From NCBI GenBank assembly GCA_963757945.1, contig CAVWTN010000002.1:744001-808000 (forward strand): a stretch of DNA of 64,000 nucleotides, written 5' to 3'. The notes under the pieces were generated by a model. The model was not told where the DNA came from. It was given only the letters and a program-made list of their open reading frames with translations, and made no database searches. Made by a program: the position numbers and the translations under genes. The stretch's first letter is position 1. Each line of letters begins with the position of its first letter. The DNA comes from CAVWTN01 sp963757945. GTDB taxonomy: Bacteria; Vulcanimicrobiota; Vulcanimicrobiia; Vulcanimicrobiales; Vulcanimicrobiaceae. Of this stretch, positions 22,940 through 31,106 are shown one piece after another.

Positions 22940-24409
22940 GTGAACGGGATCGCCGGTCCGCGAAGCTTGCGCTGGCGGATAGCCATTTGGTACACGCTCC
23001 TCCTGCTCGCGACGATCGTCGCGATCGGGATCGTGCTCGGCATCGAAGTGCGCAGCATCGTCCTCGACGGCGCGCGCGCCACGACCGACCGCGTCGGCAG
23101 CGACATCGCGCGCATCGCTTCGAACAGCGAAACGATCGGCGCGCTCGGCGATGCGCTTCCCGCCGATCAAGAACTCGCGCTGCCCGGGAATCTCGAGCGC
23201 TGGTCCTCGCCCTCGACGTTCGTCGAGATCGACAACCGCGACGGATATCCGATCGCGAAGAGTTCGAACATGGGCGCCGTTACGTTCTCCGCGGCGAGCG
23301 GCCCGGCGAAGAAAGGCCTGCTCTACACCGTCGAGGATACGCCGCTCGGCCCGCTGCTGGTGCGCGGGGAACGCCTGGTCCTCGCGAACGGCGTGGCGCT
23401 CGTCGTGAAGGTCGGTGTCCGGCTCGATCTGTTCTATGCGACGCTCGACCGGCTGCGCACGCTGCTCGCGATCGTGCTCGTGGTCGCCGCGCTCGCGGTC
23501 GTCATCGCCTCGTTCGCGCTGGCCTCGAGCGCGATCAGGCCGATCGACGAGCTCGCGCGCAAGATCGGCGAGATCGGCGCCGATCGGCTCGACCGGCGGG
23601 TCGCCTGGCCCGAACGCGACGATGAAGTCGGGCGCTTGGCCCGGTCGTTCGACGCGATGCTGGCGCGGCTCGAAGAGAGCTTCGCGCGCGAGCGCCGCTT
23701 CATTTCGGACGCATCGCACGAGCTCAAGACGCCGCTGACCGTCATCAACGCGAACGCGCAAATGCTCGAGCGCTGGGGCGATCGGGATCCCTCGGTCCGC
23801 AGCGAGAGCTTGCGCGCGATCGTCGCGGAGAGCAGTTCCTTGGCAACGATGGTCAACGGCATGCTCACGCTTGCAAAGGCCGAATCGGGCGACGGGATCC
23901 CGCGCAATCCGCTCGCCCTCGAAGAGATCGTGACGGACGCCGTGCGCGCCGCGCGCGGCCGCGCCGAAGCCAAAGACCTCACGCTCGAGGCGGAGAACCG
24001 GGTGCGCGGGGGGCACGTCCTCGTGCTTGGCGATGCGAACTTGATGCGCCAGGCGCTCACGAACTTGATCGACAACGCGATCAAGTTCACCGAGCGCGGC
24101 GGCGTCACGATCACGCTCGACGCCGCGGACGGCAAGGCGACGCTCGACGTCGTCGATACGGGGATCGGGATCGACGAGGCCGCGCTAGCCCACGTCTTCG
24201 ATCGCTTCTACCGCGCCGACGCCTCGCATTCGCGTGCGATCGAGGGGCAAGGCCTGGGCCTTGCCATCGTGCGCAGCATCGTCCGGCTGCACGGCGGGAC
24301 GGTCGCCGCCTACCGCGGGGATTCCGCCGGCTCCCGCTTGCGGATCGAACTCCCGCTCGCCGCCCCATCTTCATCCTCGACTCATGACGCGAGCGCGGTG
24401 GAAGAGTAA
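22940..24409 (+). CDS. Sensor histidine kinase
   Basis: A 489-residue membrane kinase. Two membrane helices (about 15-37 and 178-200) flank a periplasmic sensor. A HAMP segment comes next, then the phosphoacceptor His in ISDASHELKTPL, and the ATP-binding N (NLIDNAIKFTERGG), D/G1 (VVDTGIGIDEAAL), F (VFDRFYR) and G2 (GQGLGLAIV) boxes. GTG start. It forms an operon with the OmpR regulator and a DUF4097-like surface protein, the latter being a possible output or stress-damage target. Confidence 0.93.
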   Translation: MNGIAGPRSLRWRIAIWYTLLLLATIVAIGIVLGIEVRSIVLDGARATTDRVGSDIARIASNSETIGALGDALPADQELALPGNLERWSSPSTFVEIDNRDGYPIAKSSNMGAVTFSAASGPAKKGLLYTVEDTPLGPLLVRGERLVLANGVALVVKVGVRLDLFYATLDRLRTLLAIVLVVAALAVVIASFALASSAIRPIDELARKIGEIGADRLDRRVAWPERDDEVGRLARSFDAMLARLEESFARERRFISDASHELKTPLTVINANAQMLERWGDRDPSVRSESLRAIVAESSSLATMVNGMLTLAKAESGDGIPRNPLALEEIVTDAVRAARGRAEAKDLTLEAENRVRGGHVLVLGDANLMRQALTNLIDNAIKFTERGGVTITLDAADGKATLDVVDTGIGIDEAALAHVFDRFYRADASHSRAIEGQGLGLAIVRSIVRLHGGTVAAYRGDSAGSRLRIELPLAAPSSSSTHDASAVEE

Positions 24410-24418
24410 AGTCGAAGC

Positions 24419-25540
24419 GTGCACTCTTTCCTCCGCCGCACGGGCTCGATCCGGACGGTCCTGGCCGCCCTTGCCCTGACGGCATGCGGGTTCGCGCCGG
24501 CCTGTGCCGAGATCCCCGCCCTGGACGGCATCGACGCGCCGGTCGTGCGCGTCAATCTGCTCTACGGCAACGTCACCGTGCGGACCGCCGACCGCCCCGG
24601 CATCACGGCCGAAGCGGACGCCGGCATCGATGCCGTCCGCTCCGTCGGGTCGCTCGGCGGCGGGGCGCGGACGTTCCCGATCCTGCGCGGAGAGATCGCG
24701 GGCCCGAACGGCCCCATCGTGCTGCCCGCCGAGTCGTTCGTCTCGACCTCGCTTCCACGCGGCCCGCGCGAGATCGTGACGTTCAGGGGCGCGGGGCCGC
24801 TCGTGCTCACGATCCCCGCAAACACGGCGCTGCTGGTCATCCAGGACGGGCGCGGCACGGTGGAACTCGAGGGCTATCGCGGCGGCACGTTCCTGGTGCG
24901 CGTGCGAAACGGCGCGATCCATCTGAACGCCGACGGCGGCGAGGGGTACAGCCAGATCCTGCGCGGCCCGACGTTCGTGACGGATTCGACGTTCGAGCAT
25001 CTGCGCGCGCGCAGCGGCCTTGGCAAGATCGTCTTCGAACGCTGCCGTGCGCGACAGATCGAAGTCGCCAGCGTCGACGGCTCGATCCTCTACGACGCGG
25101 GCACCTTCGATCCGGGCTTGGCGCGTTTCGAATCGGAGAACGGAGGGGTTGCGATCGGCGTCAACGGGAGCTCGCAACTCGGCGCGCACTCCGGCTTCGG
25201 CCGCGTCTACACGCAGTTCGACGGACCGGCGCGCGTGGATAATCGCAACGGCGACGCGACCGCCGTCGTCGGTGCCGGCGGCCCGTTCATCACCGCGAAC
25301 AGCGCGAACGGCAACGTCTACCTCTACAACGGATCGCTGCGCTCGCACCCGAGCGCGGAAGGCTGGAACGCGCCGCGTGAGCTCTTACGCCGCGGCTATG
25401 GCCCGGGGCGCGCTCCCGCGCCGCCGCACGCGTTTACCGGGGGCCAACCCTCGGAAGGAGGGCGCCGCTTTGGGCGCGGCGCGATCCAACCCTCGCACGT
25501 CAGAGCAAGAACTTTCGCAGCACGGCCATATCGATCTTGA
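24419..25540 (+). CDS. Secreted DUF4097-like beta-repeat protein
   Basis: A 373-residue exported protein. The N-terminus (MHSFLRRTGSIRTVLAALAL then TACGF) is a signal that could be cut at a lipobox LTAC or processed further on. The body is an array of short beta strands typical of DUF4097/adhesin-like beta-helices (VTVRTADRPGITAEADAGID; NGAIHLNADGG; VASVDGSILYDAG; NGNVYLYNGSL). The C-terminal 60 residues are basic and disordered. It follows the histidine kinase by 9 bases. The end overlaps the convergent GNAT gene by 41 bp. Function unknown. Confidence 0.75.
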   Translation: MHSFLRRTGSIRTVLAALALTACGFAPACAEIPALDGIDAPVVRVNLLYGNVTVRTADRPGITAEADAGIDAVRSVGSLGGGARTFPILRGEIAGPNGPIVLPAESFVSTSLPRGPREIVTFRGAGPLVLTIPANTALLVIQDGRGTVELEGYRGGTFLVRVRNGAIHLNADGGEGYSQILRGPTFVTDSTFEHLRARSGLGKIVFERCRARQIEVASVDGSILYDAGTFDPGLARFESENGGVAIGVNGSSQLGAHSGFGRVYTQFDGPARVDNRNGDATAVVGAGGPFITANSANGNVYLYNGSLRSHPSAEGWNAPRELLRRGYGPGRAPAPPHAFTGGQPSEGGRRFGRGAIQPSHVRARTFAARPYRS

Positions 25541-25940
25541 AGGTGTGCTGCGCCAGCACGGCTTCCACGTGATAATCGCACGCCTCGAAAAAGTGGAGCG
25601 ACTTCGAGCGCGTTGGGACCAGCAGCGTCATCTTATGGCAGTTGTAGTACTTCGCAGCCTCTTCGGCGCGCGCTAAGAGGCTGCGCCCCACGCCGCGGCG
25701 CCGATAGCCGGGCGCGACCGCGAGCGCATCGACGTGCGCGAGCGAGGCTGCGATGCGCAGGCGCAGGGCAGCCGCGATCCGGCCGTCGTGCGTCGCGGCG
25801 AACTCGTGGGTCTGCTCGTGCCACACGACCGTGAAACCGTAGAACGCGCGCAGCGCCTCGCGTTCGTGCGCGCGCCAGAACGGCGCCGTGCGTTCCGGCG
25901 CGACCGCCTCGATCTCGATCGCGGACGGCGCGTCAGACAT
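25500..25940 (-). CDS. GNAT family N-acetyltransferase
   Basis: A 146-residue acetyltransferase. The acetyl-CoA loop reads VAPGYRRRGVGRSLLARAEEAA, preceded by the VDALAV strand; the C-terminal part (KSLHFFEACDYHVEAVL) is usual for the fold. The start overlaps the metallo-beta-lactamase gene by 8 bp, so the two are co-expressed. Substrate unknown. Confidence 0.82.
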   Translation of the reverse strand: MSDAPSAIEIEAVAPERTAPFWRAHEREALRAFYGFTVVWHEQTHEFAATHDGRIAAALRLRIAASLAHVDALAVAPGYRRRGVGRSLLARAEEAAKYYNCHKMTLLVPTRSKSLHFFEACDYHVEAVLAQHTFKIDMAVLRKFLL

Positions 25941-26745
25941 TCACGGCTGCGATCTCCGTCGTCGCGTCGAACAGCCAGCCGTCGCGCGCGGCCAGCACGC
26001 GGATGCCCAGGCCGTCTTCGAGCTCGAGCGCGAGCCGTTCCGGGCCGCGTTCGAGCATGGAGGTGCCGAAGTGGGTGAGCACGGCGACCTTCGGCCGGAT
26101 CCCCGCGATCAGCGCGCGCGCATCGTCGAACGTCAGGTGATCGACCACCATCGAATCGCGATAGCGCAGAACGTTGACGATCAGCGCATCCGGCGCATGC
26201 GCGCGATAGTCGGGGATCAACTCGTCGAAATACCGCGTGCACGGCAAGTACGAAAGCGTCCGGCCCTCATAGCGGAAATGCAGCCCGTAGGTCTCGACGC
26301 CGTGCCGGTGCGGCAGCGAGGTTTCGATCGCGACGCCGTTGACGTGATAGGGGCCGGAGCTGGGTTCCAGCACGTGCCGAGCCGGGACGAAGCGCGCGGC
26401 GTATGGGAAGATCACGGGCTCGCCCTCGAACGCGTCGCGCGGGGCCAGCAGCGCGCCGCGCGCGCGAAAGCCGCCGCTGGTCATCGCCTCGATCATCACG
26501 TTCACGTCGCCGGAATGGTCGAGGTGTTTGTGCGAGAGCACGATCGCGTCCAGTTCGCCCGGGTCGCACGGCGGAACGGCCGAAAGCGCGCGCACCAGGG
26601 CGCCCGGGCCCGGGTCGAGGTGGATCTGGGTCGCGGCGCCCTCGCCCGGCTCGCCGAAACGCAGCCATAATCCGCCCGACGCGCGCAGTTGGCGGGCCAC
26701 GACGAAGCGGGCGCCGCCGGATCCCAGGAAGCGGACGGAGATCAT
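25933..26745 (-). CDS. Metallo-beta-lactamase-fold hydrolase
   Basis: A 270-residue protein beginning MISVRFLGSGGARF, with the zinc motif SHKHLDHSGDVN (HxHxDH pattern, first His preserved), a later His in SLPHRHGVETYG, the Asp of CTRYFDELIP replaced by a distinctive context, and VAVLTHFGTSML near the end. This resembles RNase Z/phosphodiesterase-like members. An ATG at 26745 is preferred to the GTG at 26763 because the conserved strand begins there. Substrate unknown. Confidence 0.78.
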   Translation of the reverse strand: MISVRFLGSGGARFVVARQLRASGGLWLRFGEPGEGAATQIHLDPGPGALVRALSAVPPCDPGELDAIVLSHKHLDHSGDVNVMIEAMTSGGFRARGALLAPRDAFEGEPVIFPYAARFVPARHVLEPSSGPYHVNGVAIETSLPHRHGVETYGLHFRYEGRTLSYLPCTRYFDELIPDYRAHAPDALIVNVLRYRDSMVVDHLTFDDARALIAGIRPKVAVLTHFGTSMLERGPERLALELEDGLGIRVLAARDGWLFDATTEIAAVNV

Positions 26746-26780
26746 GCGAGAGGATACGCGCACCGGGGGCCGCCGCCTGC

Positions 26781-26812
26781 AAAGAAAAAGGGACCGGCAT
26801 CCGCCGGCCCCC
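26781..26812 (-). terminator. Rho-independent terminator of the phasin operon
   Basis: On the minus strand GGGGCCGGC and GCCGGTCCC make a 9-bp stem (one G-T pair) around a GGAT loop, followed directly by TTTTTCTTT. It lies 20 bases after the phasin stop and ends that transcript before the metallo-beta-lactamase gene. Confidence 0.85.
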
Positions 26813-26832
26813 GATCTACGATCGCGGGAAGC

Positions 26833-27306
26833 TTACTTCTGCGAAACGGAGGAGGCGACGCGTTCTTGAACGTCGGCAACGCCCTTCGCGAAGGTCTCGA
26901 GCTGCACGCCGGCGGTGTCCTTGGCGTACTCGAGGTTCGAAAGGCCGGTCTTCGTGAGGCCGCGCAGCGCTTCGAGCGTCGTTTCCGACACCTTGACGTT
27001 GTGCTTTGCGAGCTTCTCGTTGAACTCGGCGGCCTTTTGGCCGTTGTTTTGCAGTTCAGCGATCGTCACCGAGATCACCTGATTGAGGCGATCGAAGTTC
27101 TCGCGAACCGTCTGCTCGATCGCGCTCGAGGCGTAGGGCCGCGATGCGATCTCGTAGAGCGACTTGAAGTAATCGAGCCCGCGGCGGTTCGCCGTGGCGA
27201 ACGCATCGACGAACAGTGCGTACGATTCGGTCGTGAGTTCGGTATAGCTCGGGGTCGTGGCTTTGGCGGCCGGGGCAGCCGGCGCTGACGTTTCAAATTT
27301 TGCCAT
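26833..27306 (-). CDS. phaP: Phasin-like PHA granule-associated protein
   Basis: A 157-residue, mostly helical, Ala-rich protein with a phasin-type pattern (ESYALFVDAFATANRRGLDY, FDRLNQVISVTIAELQNN, TLEALRGLTKTGLSNLEY). Phasins coat polyhydroxyalkanoate granules and control their size. The ATG at 27306 has GAGGA upstream and overlaps the PadR-type gene phaQ by 14 bp; a PHA-type hydratase gene lies just beyond. This context matches the phaQ-phaP arrangement known from Bacillus megaterium. Sequence alone would support only a generic helical protein; context raises confidence. Confidence 0.72.
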   Translation of the reverse strand: MAKFETSAPAAPAAKATTPSYTELTTESYALFVDAFATANRRGLDYFKSLYEIASRPYASSAIEQTVRENFDRLNQVISVTIAELQNNGQKAAEFNEKLAKHNVKVSETTLEALRGLTKTGLSNLEYAKDTAGVQLETFAKGVADVQERVASSVSQK

Positions 27307-27763
27307 CGGTGTGATCCTCATCTTCAGGTTGGGAAGCGGGTCGAGATTTGACCCATGTTCCGGTGTAAAGGCTGAAAAAGGCATCCAGGTTCGTCCGGTA
27401 TTGTTCGAGCGCCGCACTCCAAAGTTTCAGAGCATCGGTCCCCGCGCCGGTCAGGGTGTAGACCCGGCGTGCCGGTCCCTGGTCCTGGGCCGACCAGCGC
27501 GAGCTGATATAGCCGTCGCGCTCGAGTTGTCGGAGAGCGCGATATACCGTTCCAGGATCGGTCGTGATGGCAAAGTTGTCGCGCAATGCGGTCATGATCT
27601 CGTAGCCGTGAAGGTTGAGATCCTTCAGCATAACGAGCAACCAAGCCATAAGGTAGTTTTTAGGCGTGCCGCGAGGAGGAAGCCCAGCTTCGGCCCGGCC
27701 TTGCACGCCATCGGCCCGGTCGTCTCCGGTGACGACCACGCCATTCTTTTCAATGTCCTTCAT
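27293..27763 (-). CDS. phaQ: PhaQ-like PadR-family repressor
   Basis: A PadR winged-helix regulator whose C-terminal part closely follows the PHB-responsive repressor PhaQ: GTPKNYLMAWLLVMLKDLNL, HGYEIMTAL, DPGTVYRALRQLERDGYI, GPARRVYTLT and the LEQYRTNLDAFFSLYTGTW ending. PhaQ represses phasin expression until PHA is present. About 35 N-terminal residues precede the core and look dispensable. The gene overlaps the phasin start by 14 bp. A near-consensus promoter with palindromes lies immediately upstream. Confidence 0.82.
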   Translation of the reverse strand: MKDIEKNGVVVTGDDRADGVQGRAEAGLPPRGTPKNYLMAWLLVMLKDLNLHGYEIMTALRDNFAITTDPGTVYRALRQLERDGYISSRWSAQDQGPARRVYTLTGAGTDALKLWSAALEQYRTNLDAFFSLYTGTWVKSRPASQPEDEDHTDGKI

Positions 27764-27772
27764 GCCTATATA

Positions 27773-27796
27773 TGTATTTTACACCTATCTGCAGAT
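27773..27796. promoter_or_regulatory. Candidate PhaQ operator palindromes
   Basis: ATCTGCAGAT (27787-27796), a perfect 10-bp palindrome, fills the promoter spacer. TGTATTTTACA (27773-27783), an inverted repeat with TGTA/TACA arms, covers the -10 box. A bound PadR-type dimer at either site would block RNA polymerase, fitting autorepression. Binding is inferred. Confidence 0.5.
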
Positions 27797-27804
27797 GCGG
27801 TCAA
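27776..27804 (-). promoter_or_regulatory. Sigma70-type promoter of phaQ-phaP
   Basis: The minus strand has TTGACC (27804-27799), a 17-base spacer and TAAAAT (27781-27776), close to the housekeeping consensus. The start codon is only 12 bases after the -10 box, so the mRNA would be leaderless or nearly so. It lets phaQ and the phasin be transcribed independently of phaJ. Confidence 0.7.
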
Positions 27805-27817
27805 GCCGCGTGCCGTT

Positions 27818-28246
27818 TTATGCGCCTTCAACATCGGTGACGAGGGTGACGGCCTCGCCGCTCGTGACGACCTCTCCGTTTTGGTTCACGCACTCGGTCG
27901 CTAGCGTGAGGATCTTCTTATCCGCGCGATAGGCGGTTACGCGTGCCCTCGTTTCGATCGTATCGCCGATGAACACGGGACGCGAAAACTTGAGCGTCTG
28001 GCTCAAGTATATTGTTCCCGGACCAGGGAATTTTGTACCTAAGAGCGCGGAAATATACGATGCGGAGAGCATGCCGTGCGCGACGCGCTTTCCAAAGCGA
28101 GACTTGGCGGCGTACGCCTCATCCAAGTGGACGGGATTCGTATCCCCGCTCGCTTCGGCAAATTTCTCGACGTCCTCGGCCGTGACGGTTCGCGTTTGTG
28201 AACTCGCCTGGCCCTCAACAAATGCCACTTCTTCCTGATCCTCCAC
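27818..28246 (-). CDS. phaJ: (R)-specific enoyl-CoA hydratase, MaoC/PhaJ type
   Basis: A 142-residue hot-dog-fold hydratase that makes (R)-3-hydroxyacyl-CoA, the PHA synthase substrate, from beta-oxidation intermediates. The catalytic hydratase-2 motif is intact: FAEASGDTNPVHLDEAYA, with Asp and His, then RVAHGMLSASYISALLG and the FSRPVFIGDTIETRARV strand. The GTG at 28246 opens the frame; a GTG six codons later has a better-placed AGGA. It lies upstream of phaQ and phasin on the same strand. Confidence 0.85.
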   Translation of the reverse strand: MEDQEEVAFVEGQASSQTRTVTAEDVEKFAEASGDTNPVHLDEAYAAKSRFGKRVAHGMLSASYISALLGTKFPGPGTIYLSQTLKFSRPVFIGDTIETRARVTAYRADKKILTLATECVNQNGEVVTSGEAVTLVTDVEGA

Positions 28247-28346
28247 CGATGTTCGGCAGCGACTTATGTCGTTGCAAATGCTTCATTCCGCATGTCGGCG
28301 CGGAAGCCTCGGCGGTTCGTAAAGTTAGGCTTGCCAAGCAGTCGAC

Positions 28347-29570
28347 TTAGGTCAGGAAAGATAGCGGCTGGAAGCTCCCGCCGACGATCCCCCGGGCCGG
28401 CACGCCGAACCAGCGCTCGACGACCGTCGCATACACGCTGCGAAAATCGGTCGTGTACGTGATGTCGCCGGAATCGAGCACGTCGAGCGAGGGATGCTCG
28501 CCGTAGATGCCGCCCTTGACGGCGGCTCCGAGGACGAACATGGGGCCCGCCTCGCCGTGATCGGTCCCGCGGCTGGCGTTTTCCGCGACGCGCCGCCCGA
28601 ATTCGGAAAACGTGAGCGTGAGCGTGCGCCGCTCGTTGCCGTGCGCAGCAAGATCCGCGCTGAACGCCGCGAGCGCTTCCGAGAGCTCGCGCAGCAGGCG
28701 GTCTTGCGTGCCGCGCTGCGCGGCGTGCGTATCGAACGAGCCGTGCTGCACGTAGATCACTCGCGTGCCGAGCTTGCTCCCGATCATCTGCGCGGCGAGC
28801 GCCAAGCTCTTGCCGATCCCCGTCGCCGGGTAGGTGACGGCGCTCGTATAGCCTTCGACCAGCCGGGGCAGCTCCTCGCTGCCGCGCTGCGCATGCGCCT
28901 CGATTTCGGCGAGCGTCCCGAGATACGGCGACGTGAACGGCACGCGCTCGTCGGAGATCAAGGCGCGCAGTGCGTTGCGCTCGGCCGGATAGCGATCGCT
29001 GCGCAGGCCGTAACCTCGCAGATCTGAGATCGCCGGAACGTCGACGCGGTCGGCCGCGAGCGCTTCCGGCAGGACCGGGGCGATCGCGACCGCGCCGAAG
29101 AGGTTCGCTTCCGGCAAGTGGGCGGCATCGAGATAGCGCCCGAGCCAGCCGGTCCGCTCGTACCGGTCGGGGACCGCCGTCTGCCAGATCTCCGTGGAGC
29201 GGAAATGCGAATGGTCGGGATGCGGGTAACCGGCACCCTGTACGATTGCGACGTTTCCGGCATCGTAGAGCGCCCCGAGCGAGCTCATCGCCGGATTGAA
29301 GCCGATGCGCTCGTCGATGCGCAACACGTCGTTCGCGGCGACGGCGAGCGTTGGGCGAGCGCGGTAGTATTGCTCCTGCGAATACGGGACGATCGTGTTG
29401 AGGCCGTCGTTCCCGCCCTGCAAGTTCACGACGACGAGCACGCGCTCGCCGCCGTCGCCCGCGGCGCCGGACAACGGCGAAGCTGCGAGCGCACGCCCGA
29501 AGAACGTGTCCGCGGCCGCCGCGAACGAAAGGCCGGAAAGGGCGCCGAGGAGGAAGCGGCTGCGTTGCAT
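28347..29570 (-). CDS. Secreted DUF1501 family protein
   Basis: A 407-residue exported protein with an N-terminal signal (MQRSRFLLGALSGLSFAAAA). DUF1501 signatures include VNLQGGNDGLNTIVPY, GAGYPHPDHSHFRSTEIWQT, YVQHGSFDTHAAQ, LTFSEFGRRVAENASRGTDH and the alkaline-phosphatase-like GEAGPMFVLG. Members are sulfatase/phosphatase-fold proteins of unknown substrate. The ATG at 29570 has AGGA upstream and lies 17 bases after the DUF1800 gene, its usual partner. Confidence 0.88.
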   Translation of the reverse strand: MQRSRFLLGALSGLSFAAAADTFFGRALAASPLSGAAGDGGERVLVVVNLQGGNDGLNTIVPYSQEQYYRARPTLAVAANDVLRIDERIGFNPAMSSLGALYDAGNVAIVQGAGYPHPDHSHFRSTEIWQTAVPDRYERTGWLGRYLDAAHLPEANLFGAVAIAPVLPEALAADRVDVPAISDLRGYGLRSDRYPAERNALRALISDERVPFTSPYLGTLAEIEAHAQRGSEELPRLVEGYTSAVTYPATGIGKSLALAAQMIGSKLGTRVIYVQHGSFDTHAAQRGTQDRLLRELSEALAAFSADLAAHGNERRTLTLTFSEFGRRVAENASRGTDHGEAGPMFVLGAAVKGGIYGEHPSLDVLDSGDITYTTDFRSVYATVVERWFGVPARGIVGGSFQPLSFLT

Positions 29571-29587
29571 GAGTTCGTCCTGCGATC

Positions 29588-30997
29588 TTAGTTCAGTTGG
29601 AAGGCCGGCATCGCCAGCGTGAGATAGGCCGCGCCGCGCACGCGGTCGCCGAGCGGCCCCGCGGCGCGCGAACCGTCCGCGGAAAGGCTCGCGCCGTCCA
29701 GATATGCCTCGAGTTCGGCCAGCGCCGCGGGCGAGGCGTCGCCTTGCAAGAGCGTATCCACGAGCATCCGCGCCGCGCCGGCCGGATCCGCGCTCGCGGC
29801 GGGCCACCCTTCGCCTTGCAGGACCGGCTGCGAATCCAACAGCACGCTCGCGAAATTCTCGCGCGCGAGGACGCTTTGGCTGTTCAGCCAGGTCGCGCCG
29901 CCGTCCCAGCCCTTGACGCTCGGCGGCCGGAAGAGGACCTGCCCCATCCGCGCGAGCGCGCCCAGCTCCGCCGGGCTCACGCGATCGATTCCGGCGAGCC
30001 GGTGGACGCCCACCACGAACTCGACCGGGCTCTTCACGAGCGCGCGGTAGGCACGCGCGGAATAGAACACGTTGCTGCGCAAGAGCTGCGAGACGGCCGC
30101 CTGCAGGTCGAAGGCATGCTTGCGGATGACGGCCGCGAACGCATCGACGAGTTCGGGCTCGGGATCGTCGTACACGAAGAAGCGGATCAGCTTGCGCGCG
30201 AACCAGCGAGCGGCCGCCGGCTGCTCGAAGATGATCTCGACGATGTCGCTCCCGTCGAAGTTCCCGCTGCGGCCGAGAAACGTCTTAGGGCCGTCGTCGT
30301 GGCGGCGCGGGTCCAATGCGAACGCGCGCGTCGTGGGGTCGATCGTCCAGCCCGTGAAGGCGCGCGCGCTCTCACGAATGTCGGCTTCGCTGTAATTCCC
30401 AATGCCCAGCGTGAACAGTTCCATCAGTTCCCGCGCATAGTTTTCGTTCGGGTGCGCGCGCGCGCTGCGAAAGTTGTCCAGATAGCGAAGCATCGCGGGA
30501 TCCTGCGAGACGGCGAGCGTCAGCTCGCGCACGTTCCCGAGCGCATGGTCGCGGAAGAGTTGGTTCTGGCGCAGCGCATCCGTGGAGGAGATCCCCTTTG
30601 TGCCCATCGCCGTAGCGAAATGACCGTGCCAGAACAGCGTCATCTTCTCTTGCAGCTGGGCGGGCGTCGCGATCATGCGCGCGAGCCACCAGGTCTGCAC
30701 GGCGAGCAGCGCCTGCTGCCGCACCGGGCCGGGCGCGGCCGGAACGTCGTCGCCGAGGTCGCTCGGCGCCGCCGGCAGCGAATCCGTCGCGGGAAAGTGC
30801 ACGAACGAGTCGACCGCATCGTTCATCGAGAGCCGCGCGAGGAGCGCGATCTCCGCGGGGCTCCCCGCGAACCCGGCGCGCCGCGCCAAATGCGCCGCCA
30901 AGCGCCGGTTCCACGTGCCGCGATAGGGCGCAAGCGCGGTCGATACATCGAGCGTCCCTGCCGGCCGGTACGGAGCAGCTGCGTTCATGCCCGCCAT
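29588..30997 (-). CDS. DUF1800 family protein
   Basis: A 469-residue protein with the DUF1800 pattern: LAAHLARRAGFAGSPAEI, EKMTLFWHGHFATA, NFRSARAHPNENYARELMEL followed by FTLGIGNYSEADIRESARAFTGW, and KSPVEFVVGVHRLAG. This family almost always accompanies DUF1501 and is thought to act in the envelope on an unknown polymer or phosphate ester. The ATG has GGAGG just upstream. It is divergent from mccB, so promoters for both lie in 30998-31106. Confidence 0.88.
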   Translation of the reverse strand: MAGMNAAAPYRPAGTLDVSTALAPYRGTWNRRLAAHLARRAGFAGSPAEIALLARLSMNDAVDSFVHFPATDSLPAAPSDLGDDVPAAPGPVRQQALLAVQTWWLARMIATPAQLQEKMTLFWHGHFATAMGTKGISSTDALRQNQLFRDHALGNVRELTLAVSQDPAMLRYLDNFRSARAHPNENYARELMELFTLGIGNYSEADIRESARAFTGWTIDPTTRAFALDPRRHDDGPKTFLGRSGNFDGSDIVEIIFEQPAAARWFARKLIRFFVYDDPEPELVDAFAAVIRKHAFDLQAAVSQLLRSNVFYSARAYRALVKSPVEFVVGVHRLAGIDRVSPAELGALARMGQVLFRPPSVKGWDGGATWLNSQSVLARENFASVLLDSQPVLQGEGWPAASADPAGAARMLVDTLLQGDASPAALAELEAYLDGASLSADGSRAAGPLGDRVRGAAYLTLAMPAFQLN

Positions 30998-31106
30998 CGT
31001 ACCTCCGCCGGGGCCGCTGCGATAGCATGAGGGCGCGAATCTAACCGGACCTTAAACCGCGACCCATTCCTGGGAGGAACCCGGCCGCAGCGAGAAGCCG
31101 CCGGAA

